Counted from the first letter of the stretch, positions 33,839 to 45,912 are shown. The stretch: 64,000 nucleotides of DNA from Andrena cerasifolii (GCF_050908995.1 NC_135119.1:14446001-14510000), one strand, 5' to 3'. Numbers and translations: made by a program. Notes: generated from the sequence alone by a model not told the origin.

Positions 33839-35120
33839 ATCCGCCACTGCCCGCCACCACCACTCCCTACCACGCTGTAACCCCGTTGTACCTACTTCTG
33901 GCATCCTTGCAAGTGAATCGTAGTGGAAATGCTCAAGGCGCGCTGTCTGAACACAAACATGTATCGCTGTATCTGATCTCGACAAATATCAATAAGCCTC
34001 CCGCAAACAACTTCCCTTCGAGATCTCCTTCGCTCCTCGACGGTCAAAGGACAACCTGTTCCCTCGCAAGCAATATCGTCCCCGTATTGACTCATAAGCG
34101 ACGGCGAAATGACAAAGGGACAGGACAGCTTGCTCGTCGAAGGTGAGTCAACGGTGTATCATCTCGAAGTTGGAGATTTTAATTACCAGGCCGAGATGCT
34201 ATCGACGGCGTGGTCGTACAACGTTCACGAGGCGCTTCGCCTCGCCAGCCGAGCGCGGCCAGCCTAGGGAACGCGGGGAGCGTATAAATACGAATAAATT
34301 AGGTTATTTACAGTAGCGGTTAGCGTCGTTGCGCGAGGTTAATGAAGATCACCTGGCACGACACGCAGCCATTTGCATAAGAGCATTTATCAACGCGAAA
34401 TAACGAACACGGGGGGGAGGAATCGCCGCGAATCCCTTTCTCGTCCTTCCTGCGAAGCACGCCCACCTAATTTCGCTCAGCTACGGATGTTGCACGATTG
34501 TCAAATCCCCCCTGACCCTCCGTCTCTCTCCTCCTCCCTTCGGTCCCCGGTCTTCTTTCTATTTCACCTTCTCCGCCAGTTCGGATACACAAGCCTCTCG
34601 CCCTGTCTCCTATGCTCGCCGCAGAAGTCCCAACGAAACAGTTTCCCTGGAATTGCTGCCGCTGACCGAAAAGGATCTGCCTCCAAGACGCCAACGGCAC
34701 CCCGGAACACCGGGTCCCGGATTCGAACGGCGCAACATCGACTCCCTTTTCCAGGCTAACCGTTAACCGTGATGGCCAGGGAAGTTCGAGCCCCCGAGTT
34801 CCTGCACCGGACGTTCGAATCGTCTGTCTGCTCCGTCTATCCCGGCGCTGATCCCGGGACGTAGGGGAGAGCCTCTGACGACGAGAAAAAATCGCCCAAC
34901 GATGGCACCGACAGGATTAAGCCCGTTCCTTTTCTCCGACTTGCCAGCCCTTTGCTCTGCGCCCTACGACGGCTGGGTGTGCTGGCGGACGACCTTCATT
35001 GGCGGCGAGTGTTTCGCTGAGCGAGGAGAAACTGATTTCGATGGCTGATTTGACGTGGACGGTGTTTCGCAGGGAGGAAAACTAAGTTCATGCAAGAATT
35101 ATGCACTGTGTCTTTGCTTC
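33839..35120. other. CpG-rich unique DNA, no gene recognised
   Basis: A good donor-like CGAAG|GTGAGTCAA lies at 34138-34148 on the + strand, without a clear upstream acceptor. Pyrimidine runs at 34510-34570 produce open frames on both strands. Confidence 0.4.
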
Positions 35121-35124
35121 GTTC

Positions 35125-35560
35125 AGTGATTCTCAACTTGTTGGCCGCGAAGTGTTTTCTGGGGGTTCGCCACGGCATCTGGGTTGCTTTTTTAAACGAT
35201 TTTATTCAGCTTCGATCCTCTGCTTGTATGTTTGTATTGTGGTTGAAATCTGGCAAGTCAAATAAATTTTAAAACCCACTTCCAACTATCCGATTGTCTT
35301 GAAACTTTGCAGGCGTGCGTAGTTTGGATGACGGTAGAATGTTTAAAAAAAAATCAACCCCGAGTGGGTGCAAAAATTACACAGTCGTCAATAAATATAA
35401 CCCATAACCGCAAATCCCAACGACTTGCAACGAGCCACTCGCGTTCTTTACGAAAACGACAAAAAGCCGCTGCATTTGGGACGAATGTACGAATAGTAAA
35501 AATAAAACTGCAGGATTTCGTATATTATCATCGAAATTGTAGTACAAGAAAATAATTATA
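35125..35560. repeat. Dispersed repeat fragments
   Basis: 35127-35150 (AGTGATTCTCAACTTGTTGG) resembles the left terminus of some hAT elements. 35191-35226 (TTTTTTAAACGATTTTATTC and onward to CTTCGATCCTCTG) is nearly identical to 8828-8865 inside the Transib-like element. Boundaries of the repeats are not visible. Confidence 0.5.
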
Positions 35561-35642
35561 TTTTAGTGACTATAGCACTGCAACGTTTAAGCAAACTGTT
35601 AAACTGTATACAGCAATAAAAGATATTTGTAAACAAGTCTGA

Positions 35643-36116
35643 CAAGGGGAGGACACCATGTGATAGACACCGATTTTGATGAGCCTTGGCACGATGGATC
35701 TATGTCGAAAATAAGTAAATAGGTGTCCAAGCGTTTTTGCCAATGGGCCTTAATAATAGATATTTACATGTAAATTATTAAAAATTTCATAGTGGCCGTG
35801 AAGTTTTAGTGTGTAAAAATCCCACAGATTTCCCCAAGTTAAAAAAAAAATTATAAAAAAAAATAATTTATAAAGTTTTTTTTTAACGTTAAGATATCAT
35901 GAAAAGGTACCCGCGGGCGCCAGGATAGTTGTGGGATTTTTACCCACTAAAACCCTACGGCCACTATGAAATTTCTAATAATTTACATGTAAGTGTCTCT
36001 ATTATTAAAGCCCATTGGCAGAAACGCTCGGACACCTATTTACTTTTTTTTCGACATAGATCCATCGTGCCAAGGCTCGTCAAAATCGATGTCTACCACA
36101 TGGTGTCCTCCCCTTG
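35643..36116. mobile_element. Harbinger-like palindromic MITE, copy 2
   Basis: The 474-bp element has ends CAAGGGGAGGACACCATGTG on both sides (the right one in reverse complement), flanked by TGA (35640-35642 and 36117-36119). The two halves are inverted copies around an AT-rich centre near 35840-35885. It is the same family as 16481-17037, sharing GATGAGCCTTGGCACGATG and CATAGTGGCCGTG. A 3-bp duplication supports a PIF/Harbinger-type element. Confidence 0.8.
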
Positions 36117-36182
36117 TGAGTTGTGAAATGTAAATCCACAAACACTAAAAACTAGAAAATAAAAAGTATATATAAAAAATTT

Positions 36183-36473
36183 ATGTTAAACGATTTTATT
36201 AAAAATGTAGTAAAAACTAAATTAAAATACACTGAAAACTAAAAAATAATTCATCACTTTAAATGAAATCGTGGGGCACCATGTGCAACCAGAAGGTGAA
36301 GTATTAAAGTGATTCATATCCTGTTTTGAAATATCGTGCCCCACGATTTTATTTAAAGTGATCAAACACCATTTCAACACCATCAAAATTGAAGTACAAG
36401 AAAAGATTTTTTTTTAGTATTTAATGAATTTTAATTTAGTTTTTACTACATTTTTAATATATTTTTGTTTTTA
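36183..36473. repeat. AT-rich inverted repeat
   Basis: ATGTAGTAAAAACTAAATTA on the left and its complement on the right, plus AAATCGTGGGGCAC and GTGCCCCACGATTTT nearer the centre, define arms of about 100 bp. The right arm carries an extra block of about 60 bp. It lies 67 bp from the neighbouring MITE. No terminal duplication is seen. Confidence 0.7.
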
Positions 36474-36479
36474 AATCAA

Positions 36480-37486
36480 GCCTCGAAAGATCAAGTCTAT
36501 TTCTATGGTCGTGTGAAACGTGTAGCTAAGTGGATATAGGGAACAAAATAGCTAATACCTACCCCAATAGTTATTTGCCTCGTCGGTGGTACGCTCACCG
36601 ACACGAATCTTATGCAATACAGCAGTTCCTGTTAGTTTCATATTCTTAGAAAAGAACGGTGCAGGTATTTCAAATTTTTCAGCTGCCTCCAGTTTTTATA
36701 TTATGAGTTTAATATTTAATAAGAAGTAGGTACCTATTTTATTTTGCAACTATAACTACTCAGGCTGATTTCTATAGTGTTGTACAATTTACAAAAATAC
36801 GGCCCTGCTGTTGAGAATCGAAGTGTAGTTCAAAATTTCAAGGAAATCGTCCCTAAAGCGTTGACGTGAAATTGAATCCTAATTTAGTAGTTTCAAGTAT
36901 TACTCGTCAACCCGTCTAGAACTTCAGAGCACTTCGAGCCAGTTTCGTTGCATCAGACACGAGAGGCACGATTCCGTGGCTAAGCACAAAAATCGAATAG
37001 AATTTCCCGTTCGTGAGATCAGTTTCAATAGAACTGTGTCGCCCGGAGTTCCGATCTTTCCCCTCGGATTGGGTTCGATTCAAGAATGGCCGCCTCCTGA
37101 GCTAACCGTTGCCCACAAAAGCCACGAGGCTGGAGATCGTGTGCCCGATGGAGCAGAGCGCCCAGAGCGGTGCGTACGAGGCCATGATAAAATGGCTGCA
37201 CGCGCGCGTGTTCCTGCGTCCATGAACGCCGCTGAGGCGCGATCGTGACTCCTCTCCACTATGGCGTCCAACAAGTGACTCCGACCGACTCGACCAGGAA
37301 ATATTCCAGACGACGTATAATCACTCGAACGAAGTGTTCCACCCTGCGAACGCTTTCAGTCGAAAGAAACTCGCCTGTCGGACACTACTGTGTGTCAAAT
37401 TTCTGGTGGAGTAAATGGAAACGCGCACGGAAACTTGAAAAATGGCCCCTCCTGATATTTGTACTTATACAAGAGGAATTTGTTGA
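36480..37486. other. Unique DNA, no gene recognised
   Basis: AT-rich to about 36900, then CpG-rich. The sequence near 36778-36803 (CTGTTGAGAATCGAAG) faintly resembles the complement of the hAT-like end at 35127. Confidence 0.35.
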
Positions 37487-37494
37487 TAAGTTCT

Positions 37495-38271
37495 CAGGGG
37501 TGGGTTTGGAGTTTTGGCGCCCCTAAGCTAAGAAGCATTCGGCCGCCCTTTCCGCGAGATATCAAAACAAACTTTAATCCAAACGAATCGAGACAATTTT
37601 AAAATTAATTCGATATGACAACTCACAGTGGAGTTATTGCCGATTGGCGGCATGCAAAAAAATGTGAATTGTTTTTTAAGTTGTCTCAAGCCTCTGTGCT
37701 TAAAGCTTTTACAATTTTCTTTCGCTCAAAATTCGTCGCTCCCCAAATTTTGTCGCTCCTCAAAATTTATCGCTCTGCAAAATTTGGTGCTCCCCAAAAT
37801 TTATCGCCCTTCAAATTTTCTCGCTCCCCAAAATTTATCGCTCTCCAAAATTTAGTGCTCCCGAAAATGTATATTTCCCCAAATTTGATGCTCTCCAAAA
37901 TTTGACGCTCTCCAAATTTTCTCGCTCCTCAAAATTTATCGCTCCCCAAAATTTTCCTCTCCCTAAAATGTATATTTCCCCAAATTTGATGCTCTCCAAA
38001 ATTTAACGCTCTCCAAAATTTGACGCTTTCCAAATTTTCTCGCTCCTCAAAATTTATCGCTCTCCAAATTTTGTCTCTCCCTAAGATGTATATTTCCCCA
38101 AATTTGGTGCTCTCCAAAATTTGACGCTCCCCAAAATTTATCGCTCTCAAAAATTTAGTGCTCCCCAAATTTGCAGCTCCCCAAGATTTGCCGCTTCCCA
38201 AAATTTGTCGCTCCTCCAAATTTGCCACCCGCGACTGCAGCCAACTTAGCCTACCCACAAATCCGCCCCTG
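37495..38271 (-). mobile_element. hAT-like element carrying a minisatellite, copy 2
   Basis: The 777-bp element begins CAGGGGTGGGTTTGGAG and ends, in reverse complement, CAGGGGCGGATTTGTGG. TAAGTTCT (37487-37494) and TAAGTATT (38272-38279) flank it, 6 of 8 matching, consistent with an aged 8-bp hAT duplication. Unique sequence 37495-37725 is followed by the minisatellite to about 38226. Oriented oppositely to copy 1 at 13966-14883, with which it shares the repeat and about 190 bp of unique end sequence. It has no transposase. Confidence 0.75.
37727..38226 (-). repeat. Minisatellite CGCTCCCCAAAATTT
   Basis: Units of about 15-20 bp with core CGCTCCCCAAAATTTAT are repeated roughly 28 times. A longer period is visible in blocks containing GTATATTTCCCCAAATTTGA (near 37866, 37968 and 38087). 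It is C-rich on the + strand, the mirror of the array at 13975-14660. Confidence 0.9.
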
Positions 38272-38279
38272 TAAGTATT

Positions 38280-39728
38280 TTAATGCATCGTAGTCGTTGG
38301 GCATTGAACCTGTAATCGCGCGAATATAGCTACTCCCGAGTAAAAATAAGTAATAAAAATAGGTGTTCACTGCGCCAAATAGGAGAAGGTGTAATAACAA
38401 ACGAGCGAAGAAGAGAGGAAGGTACATATGATACCTCGGGCCTCCCGTTGGGTAACCCGCTATTGCGCCGTAGATCCCGCTGGACCAAGAGATTGTCGCC
38501 GAGTACACATTTTACGGGTTAATACATTGTACGCGGGGCAGTTAAGTTACCGTTAATTTATAGTCAGAGAGCGGCCCGTCGGCTCGCACCGCGAAGGAAG
38601 GAGGAAAATATTAGCCCGCCGGTATTAAACGAAAGTGATGGAACGATCCTGCGCGCATTACCTAGCGATAATCGCTAACGCTAATTACTCGAAGAATCGT
38701 CGTTTTCTAAAGGGAAAGTTTGATGGCCGTGGCTCGTAAAATAAACTCGACGCTTGGCTCGCCTTGAGGTATTGCGAAATTAATTAAGAGCGTCGCGGTG
38801 CTTGCCGAGAGCGCGGGGACGACTCGAATCAGCGGCGATAATAGGCGATAACGGGCGATAACCGGCAATAACGTGACGCGAATTTGATCGTCCGCTTTCG
38901 TAACGCGGAACGAGAGAGAAGCTCACCGTGCGAACGCGCGACCCATAGAAACGTATCGAAAATCTTTCCTCTCGAGTCTGTCGGATCGGATACCAGTCCA
39001 TCCATGTAGCTTTATCGGCGGGAGGAGAGCGCCGCGATGATAGAAAAGGGAATTCGGGACAATCGGTGGATTCGGCAGAGCACGCTGAAAGAAAACAAAC
39101 CGCGGGAGGGAGAAGTGGAAAGGTTTTCGAGATTTCTCGGAGAAGACTCGAAATTATTGCCCCGGGGGCTGAAGGTCGTCGCGATAGCGAGTTAAGCGCA
39201 GGATAATGTCGCGCTCCCCGACATCCAAGGTCTTAAGAAGGAAGTGCACTTAAGAAGATAGTGGACTCAATCGAATTTAATATTAATCGCGGTATTTATG
39301 GGACATTCTCGTCGACTACCATGTAAAATGTAAACGAAAACAGCGCTCGGAATGCGATGCAACCTTTCGACGACAGATTATCAGCTTTTTCTTTGATACT
39401 TCAGCCAGGCCTTACGCAATAAGCGGTTCTTGCAGTGGAAAATTTGTAAAGCCAACGTGTCCAGAAGGTTTTAACGCAGGCCTTTAATTTAAGTCTTGGG
39501 GAATTATTTCCATCTGAAAGTCAACGACTGACTTTCACGCATGAAATTATCTCGATCAAATGCATGAAGACATAAAAAATTGAAGCGGCTTGGAAGTTCC
39601 ATAAAGAAGAACGCCGTCTGAACGGCGCTTCACGGCGAAAAACATCCTATTTTCTAAATCGCTTTGTCGCGACCGACGGATACCAATGCACTGGTTTGTT
39701 TCGCGTGAAATCTCAGCCAGGTCGCACG
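38280..39728. other. CpG-rich unique DNA, no gene recognised
   Basis: 38540-39250 is strongly CpG-rich, with a small tandem of GGCGATAA-like units at 38834-38870. No exon pair is supported. Confidence 0.4.
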
Positions 39729-39736
39729 TAGCACGT

Positions 39737-40256
39737 AGGGTTGCCACCTGTACTTCAAAATAAAGCATCCTACGTTGTTATACGCCAATATACCTACTCC
39801 GTACTTTTGAATAACAATAAAGTGTGCGGAAATACTTCATTTCACGATTAATGATATTACGTGAAACGTAACACAATATTATTGTACGTAGTTGCCAAAC
39901 GTACACAAACCATGATCATCTCAGAGTAATTTCTTATCCTCTGTCTGTTCCTGCCACCTCGGCATTTACTGAGAAACTTGATAGAAACAAGGTCTCTCTT
40001 AATTCAATAAACAACGAATTATTTATATATTTTAATACATAAATATTGAGCGCGCAGAGTATTGAGCGCAATAATGTCACTGAGTTATTTAAAAATGACA
40101 ACAACTTGCTCCGTAATGCCAAAGGAAATAAGAAATATGTTTGGAAGAAGTGAAAACTAATAAGATTAAAACGTACTTTCAGTGTTTTTAAGCGTACTTT
40201 TCTTTATACTGCAAAACGAAATTGCGTTATTTTCCTGCAAGAAGGGTGGCAACCCT
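39737..40256. mobile_element. hAT-like element with AGGGTTGCCACC ends
   Basis: The 520-bp element begins AGGGTTGCCACC and ends GGTGGCAACCCT. TAGCACGT (39729-39736) and AAGCACGT (40257-40264) form an 8-bp duplication with one mismatch. The interior is AT-rich and non-coding. Short TIRs with an 8-bp duplication point to hAT, but other 8-bp superfamilies are possible. Confidence 0.75.
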
Positions 40257-40264
40257 AAGCACGT

Positions 40265-42170
40265 GCGACTCTAGGAGAAGCAAAAGCGAAAGCATTACTC
40301 CCTGAAGAAAGAGCATCGTGGATGGCGAAGGAAGAGACACTCACCAGGGATCAAACGGCCAGATATCCTCGCTGATCGATGGCGATCGGCGGACGTAACG
40401 GGGGCACAGACACAGCACTCGACCCGGGCGAACGGCCGCTCGTGAAACTTTTACGCGGCCGCTCGGCGGAGGGATGATTCGAGCTCCGTCGCGAGCAGTG
40501 TTCGGAAGACAAACTTCAGCGGCAGAATGACAGAAGCAGAGGCACGCGTACCATGCTGCCGGAGAAGTTTCTCGCATACACTGACGATCGGAGGATCGAA
40601 TAAAGTAGATGGCACATCCGAGTTGCGAGTTGGAGCGTGACCCCTCGCCCGGGACGCTTGGACGAGCAGTGCGACGCGTGTGTCGGACGCGGGACTAGAA
40701 TAATTGCGACACACAGCTGGCTCCCCGAGTCCTCTTCTTGCTGCCGCCGCTTTAATTTCCTCCGCGGACGCCTGGCTCCGCGCGAATCTAATTGGACCCG
40801 GAGTTTCGGGCCACGGGACGAAGAAAACACTTTGCTAAGCCGATTCGCAGTCAAGGATAATGTGCTGGAAATTTAGGGGCTCCTCTTGGATGGTTGGCGA
40901 GTTCCCGTGGAAACACAGCTTTCCACCAATCCAACAGCCGCTCAGGAATTTACGCAGAGTGGAGGGGAATTTATGGCGCGATCGAGAGGAGCAGGCGATT
41001 CCGCGTGCGTGATAAGTTGGATATCTTTCATTCGAGGATTGGTCGAGTTGACTCGATACTTGCAACGGCGGTTAGTTTCCGTGTACGGAAGTACTTTAGT
41101 AAGAAAGTAAGAAACTTACTTAACGAGCATCGATGGTGGATGAATCTTAGCGCAAAGATGCATCAGCCTCCGAAGTCCACGAAACCGGTAAACCTTCCCC
41201 AAGAGCACGAAGATTCGGTTCCGCACTTTCGACTTGCTCTTGCAAAAGGAATGGCCCACTTCTCCATTTACGGCCCAGATCGGTAGAGCCGTACCGTGCA
41301 CGTTTCACTCGACGCAACAACTTAAACTCGACTAATCGTGGCAAGATCCGCGACGCACTTCGACACAGCATAGAATCCTCGACGACACGACCGCGGAGTA
41401 GACGCGACCCGCGGATTGGCCCGTTTGCAACGGAGGAAGCGACGACGGAACGGGCGCGGCCAGGAATTCGCTCGACGTCGATGACGTTCGTGTTTCGTAG
41501 ACAAACCTCGTCGGCGGAGTGACAGAAGCGCGGGATGACGGCACACATACCGGGGGCCTAAACCCTGTGACAGAGGCACCGACAGACGCGGCGCACGGGA
41601 CGGGAGAAGACGAGAGACGAGGCAGAGAGGCATCGTGAGTCAAGGTCCGGCCCGAGGAGGGCTGATTACCCCTTTACGAGGAGCCAAGGTCTCGGCGCTG
41701 CTGGATGGATACGAGGCCGGGGAGCCGTCACCTTGCGTCCTCCTCTTAAAAACACGTAATAACGCGCTGCGAGCCTCTTTTTTCGCCCCCTCCGTCCTCT
41801 CCACCCTTGCCGCGCAATTACTACCTGAGAGGACGGAGCGAGGAAAAAAGGAGCCCCGGCATAATCCTGAATGCCGAGGATCGCTTGGCCCGTTAACCCT
41901 TGCGGGCCTCGAAGGACGCAAGGGATGCCTGGACACGTTGCGTGTACGGAAGGAAGGGTTGTTGTTTGGCCACGGCGGTGGCTCGCTCGGCCTTGACGCG
42001 GCTGGGCCGTAAAACGCACAAAACAACCCTTTTTTCTGTTAGCTGGACGACAGGCGATGCGGGAGCCCGCGACCTTGGACGCTGCAACGGTCCTTCCTTC
42101 CCTTTTTTTTCTCTCTCTACTCCGTTCGAGGTCGCGGTGGCGTTTTTAAAAATTTAGGGAACCAAGGACC
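40265..42170. other. CpG-rich stretch with isolated splice donors, possible promoter/first-exon region
   Basis: A strong donor CCCTG|GTGAGTGTC lies on the - strand (last exonic base 40345), and a donor-like CATC|GTGAGTCAA on the + strand at 41632-41642. About 40 bp (CTTCTGTCA-TC-GCCG- ... GTTTGTCT) is duplicated on the - strand at about 40505-40545 and 41490-41530. Both frames translate to FCHSA-EVCL-NT, but neither has a recognisable protein context. No coding gene can be asserted. Confidence 0.35.
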
Positions 42171-43440
42171 CGACCGAGACGTACATAGATTCTCTGCGTG
42201 ACGGGGTCTAGTGGCGTCGAGCTGGACGCGCAGAGAAGCTTTGGCAGAGCAACAGTAGTGATCTTCCGAGAGATTTCATTATATTTAAGGTGCAGAGAAG
42301 ACGCTTGCTTTTAAATGATTGTGCTGTTCTATGTCCGGTAATGGAGACAGGTCCGTTTGATACTAAATTGGTATATCTAAAAATGATGTAATATATTTAT
42401 TTATTTGTATCTTCTACTTAATAGATCTTCATTTTTAGTAAAAAGAAGTAAAGATTTTTGAGTTTTCTTTACAAACTTCCTAGGTGTTCCATGTTAGGAC
42501 CCATTTTTTCAAACGGCCGATTTTCACTCTTTTCAGTTTCTTTACTATAATTGCAAAACAATTGCATTTTTTACATTTAAAAATGTAAATATGATTAGTT
42601 CCTTCGTCCCCCCGTGTCAGTTTTATTAAAAAAAAAAACAGATTCCCCTACTTTTGACAAGCTTTTAAAATCAGATGTTCCATATTTCCTGCCTTTACCC
42701 TACTGCCGTATTAATTCGAAAGGGCGTGGATAAATGACTTTTACTTCGACGTCGATATATTTTTTTTTATCTAAATATTCGTGACAGAATCAGGCATCGA
42801 TACGTCCGAAATATAAACTGCTACATCTTCAGTTTCAATGCAGATGTGGGTTTCTTATTTATAATGTACATTGGTTTAGAGGAACTGAAGGGTAAGGGTG
42901 AAAATAGGGAATGTCCATTTTTAGTGATCGGCGATGTATAACATATTTTGTTGGTGGCAACTGGGGTACCAGAACTGTCAAATCACAAATTGTTATAAAG
43001 TAGAAATGTCCACATAAGATAACGTTAAAGATTTAGCGTACAAACAGGGAATGTCCTCACTCCGCTGGAACAAAACAAAGACTGTCCCTAGTCTTCCTAC
43101 TTGCACTATGTATTTTTGATTAGTGTAGCTTGCACTACGTCAGGAGCCCTCGGACGTCACTGTGTACACATCCTTGTTTTGATATTAATAGAAGGGGGCA
43201 TTTGTTTTGTTACAGTATTCCGCAGTGTCCCATTTAAAAGATTTTAAAACAATGTAAAACAATTATGATTTTCCTCAGCTCATTGCTGATGCCTAATTAG
43301 AGTATAGACTGTTCATGTTATGCTAACCTTGTTTCTTTTCTGACGGACTCAAGTATTAAAACTTGATTTTCAATTATTCTTGTGCTACCTGGCAGCAGTA
43401 ACAGAATTAAAGCGAATATTGCAGATACGTCCTGTGGAAT
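42171..43440. other. AT-rich block, probably old repeat
   Basis: Composition changes sharply from the CpG-rich neighbours. The motif GGGAATGTCC / AATGTCCA recurs (about 42909, 43006, 43047). No termini or coding remnants could be read. Confidence 0.35.
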
Positions 43441-45365
43441 TAACATGGCAGAGGAGTTTTGGAATTCTGTGCCAAATAAACTTTTAAAGTTGAGGTCAGG
43501 CTGCAGTATAGCAGATTAATGCACCGTATCGAAAACTCTGGCAAGATGATTTCAAAGCGAGCCTCGAAACCCTCCTCGCAACATAATAGCTTCCCCGAAA
43601 ACGAAAATCTCCAGCATCTTCCCACGAAGCTGCAGCCAAAGCAAACACAGACCCCGACTCGAAACTGCCTTGCATCCCGGGTGATTTCGCGAAACCGACA
43701 CCTAAAGTGCTATTTTCGATGGGGCTCTTTGCAAGCGTATACGCCAGTTTTTGTCAGTCGAAAGAAACTAATGTACCTATATCCCTCCCGAAAATATCTG
43801 CCGAGGCAGAGAAGCAGAGGAGGCTCGGTGCAAAGGTGAAATCGCCCAACGTTGCGCCGCTAAAAAATGACTTCATCCGCGTCGCCCGATGGCGAAATTC
43901 CCCGCCGCGTTTTTTTCCCCGAGCACCCACTCGAAAATTATTCGTTCCAATTTGCATGAGCACGGAGAGGCACGACCGTAATTTACCCTTGTTAGCGACT
44001 ATCCTTGATGGCCCCTAGGAAGGATCGCGCGGAAGAGGTAGCGTCGTTGCGACAAGGTCACTCTGTATTCTCCGGGACCGTCGCGCTCACCGAAAAACCG
44101 TGGCCCTCTTTTTACCTGGTGTACACCGAGGAACGAGTTAGAAGGGAAAAAAAAAATACGTGAGTCGGCAGTCGATAGGAGTGAACGACGGTGAACAGTT
44201 CGCGGGCGTGGAAAGTGTCGGGGACCTGGATCGTGATCGGTGACAGTGATGTTTCTGGTGTCTTCCGCGCTACGCTTGATGGCTCTGATTAGCAAGAAGC
44301 TGCAATCGCATGACGCCGCGGGGTAATCACTTTCCCTACGGACTGTAAAGCAGCCGCAACGGGACGAATTAATATTTAGAACACGCGTAAGATGGTTAGA
44401 AGCTCGTTCAGCCGTTCGTCCCTCTTCTGTTATAAATGTACCGCGCAGTAGAATACCGTTTAGCTCGCACCCTTTTCTCGGAACGCTAGAATCAGAGTCC
44501 ATCCGAGGCAATACTTTCCTTCTTATAACTTACTCCAGTCCAGTTTCCTTCTGCGACTGCAGCAGGAGTTCGACGGCATCGTTGACCCTTAATTGACACT
44601 CCTGGCAGCCACTCGGTTATTCCCAATTAGACGTAAAGTTGCTGCGCACTTTGAGGTCTTTCAGTGTTGATTTCCCAGCTGCCATCCTTGTCTCTGGTCT
44701 CCCATAAATCCGTGCTTCCACAAGGAGAACACTATTTGTTCGTTGCTGCTTGGCTACGTGGACAAGTTGCCACTGCCGATCCGTCGTTTCCCAAAGTCGC
44801 GAACTGCCGAGGAAAAAAACGGGAACATGCTGCGAGCGACACCGAGTCGCTCGCAGTGGGCCCGACGGCTGTCCTAGAGGAACAATGTTCGGCGGACGTG
44901 GAACGGGAATCGAGGTGACTCGTCGCAGCCCGCTCAGTTTCGCGGCATGATTTACAGCTGGTTGATAGTTTGTGCGCGCAGCCGACGGGTTTTATGCGAG
45001 CGTTTTAAATGGGAGATAAACATAAAGAGGCCTTTTACGGCACCATCAAATAAACAACTTGACTCCTCCTTCTGGTGTACGCCTCTCCTTTGCCCTCTGG
45101 GCCCACGATGCTGCTCCCGAGACCGTTCGCGAGATTTTTCACGCGTCGATCGAACGGTACTTGCAGATCTGCATGATTTCGTCAGGGTTACCGGTATTCG
45201 AGGTTATACATGCTCGAGGAGCTTCGAAACCTTTGGTTCCCAGGAGGAGTCGTTGCAGAGTGTGTACTGTGTAACTTTTTGGGAGGAAGTTCGTCAGCTC
45301 AGTGGGATTTCACTCGTTTTGGCAATTTAGCGTTTTGAATTGTGACGTGTAAGGTGGTCGATGCA
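43441..45365. other. Unique DNA, no gene recognised
   Basis: CpG-rich from about 43850. The - strand frame 43999-44511 has no recognisable domain. No splice pair is supported. Confidence 0.4.
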
Positions 45366-45597
45366 GGGCCTGATCTTTAGAGGCCCTAAGCACTTAGAAA
45401 TTTTTTGGGCCTCCGTATACAGGGTGATCACTTCACTTCGATGCACGATTTCTTAGCTATTTCTGATATTTTGACTAGGAAGGGTTCCTAACAAAAGTTA
45501 GATCTTAAAATTCAGAAAATTTCTGTGGTGCCCCCAATTCTCCTGGTGCCCTAAGCGCGTGCTTATTTTGCTCATTGACTAATACAGCACTCAGTAG
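45366..45597. repeat. hAT-end-like repeat fragments
   Basis: CAGGGCCTGATCTTTAGAGG and GGCCCTAAGC (45374-45403), then GGTGCCCTAAGCGCG (45544-45560), resemble the CAGGGG ... GGCGCCCCTAAGC end of the element at 37495. The fragment is interrupted and has no matching duplication. Confidence 0.5.
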
Positions 45598-45801
45598 ATG
45601 CTTACTTTGGAAGCAGGCTCCTTCAACTTGCGGAACAAACCTCTTTTCGCCCATAAGCTGCCGTTGTACTCTTACTACGCAATTGACCCTATTAATAGGG
45701 CTATGCGGTACGCTAATCAGCAGTTTAATGAGGTAGACCCCTTCATAGGCTCGCTCAGCTCTTTTCGCGCGAGATTATTTAGCAAATTCACGTGTGGTTA
45801 A
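45598..45801 (+). pseudogene. LINE 3' stub, C-terminal end of reverse-transcriptase polyprotein
   Basis: A severely 5'-truncated copy retains only about 67 codons: RNKPLFAHKLPLYSYYAIDP, INRAMRYANQQFNEVDPF and GSLSSFRARL, ending at TAA (45799-45801). The INR-MR-N and FRARL pattern is the standard C-terminus of Jockey/CR1/I-type LINE polyproteins. A short 3' UTR and an (AAT)n tail follow. No functional domain remains. Confidence 0.75.
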
Positions 45802-45819
45802 TTAATTAATTAATTAATA
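45798..45819. repeat. (TTAA)n microsatellite in LINE 3' end
   Basis: Five TTAA units overlap the stop codon of the LINE stub. Confidence 0.9.
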
Positions 45820-45892
45820 TTTACTTATGTTCTAGACGGTATAGGCTCTGTTTTATGTATATATCTTGTATATTAAGGGATTTCCTGTTAAA

Positions 45893-45912
45893 TATAATAA
45901 TAATAATAATAA
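45893..45912 (+). repeat. (AAT)n LINE tail
   Basis: About six AAT/ATA units end the LINE stub. The - strand LINE at 62572 ends in the same way. Confidence 0.85.

Noticed and set aside
35125..36803. A single hAT element with ends at 35127 and 36803
   Set aside because: The ends match only loosely and no 8-bp duplication was found. The interval is filled by other elements.
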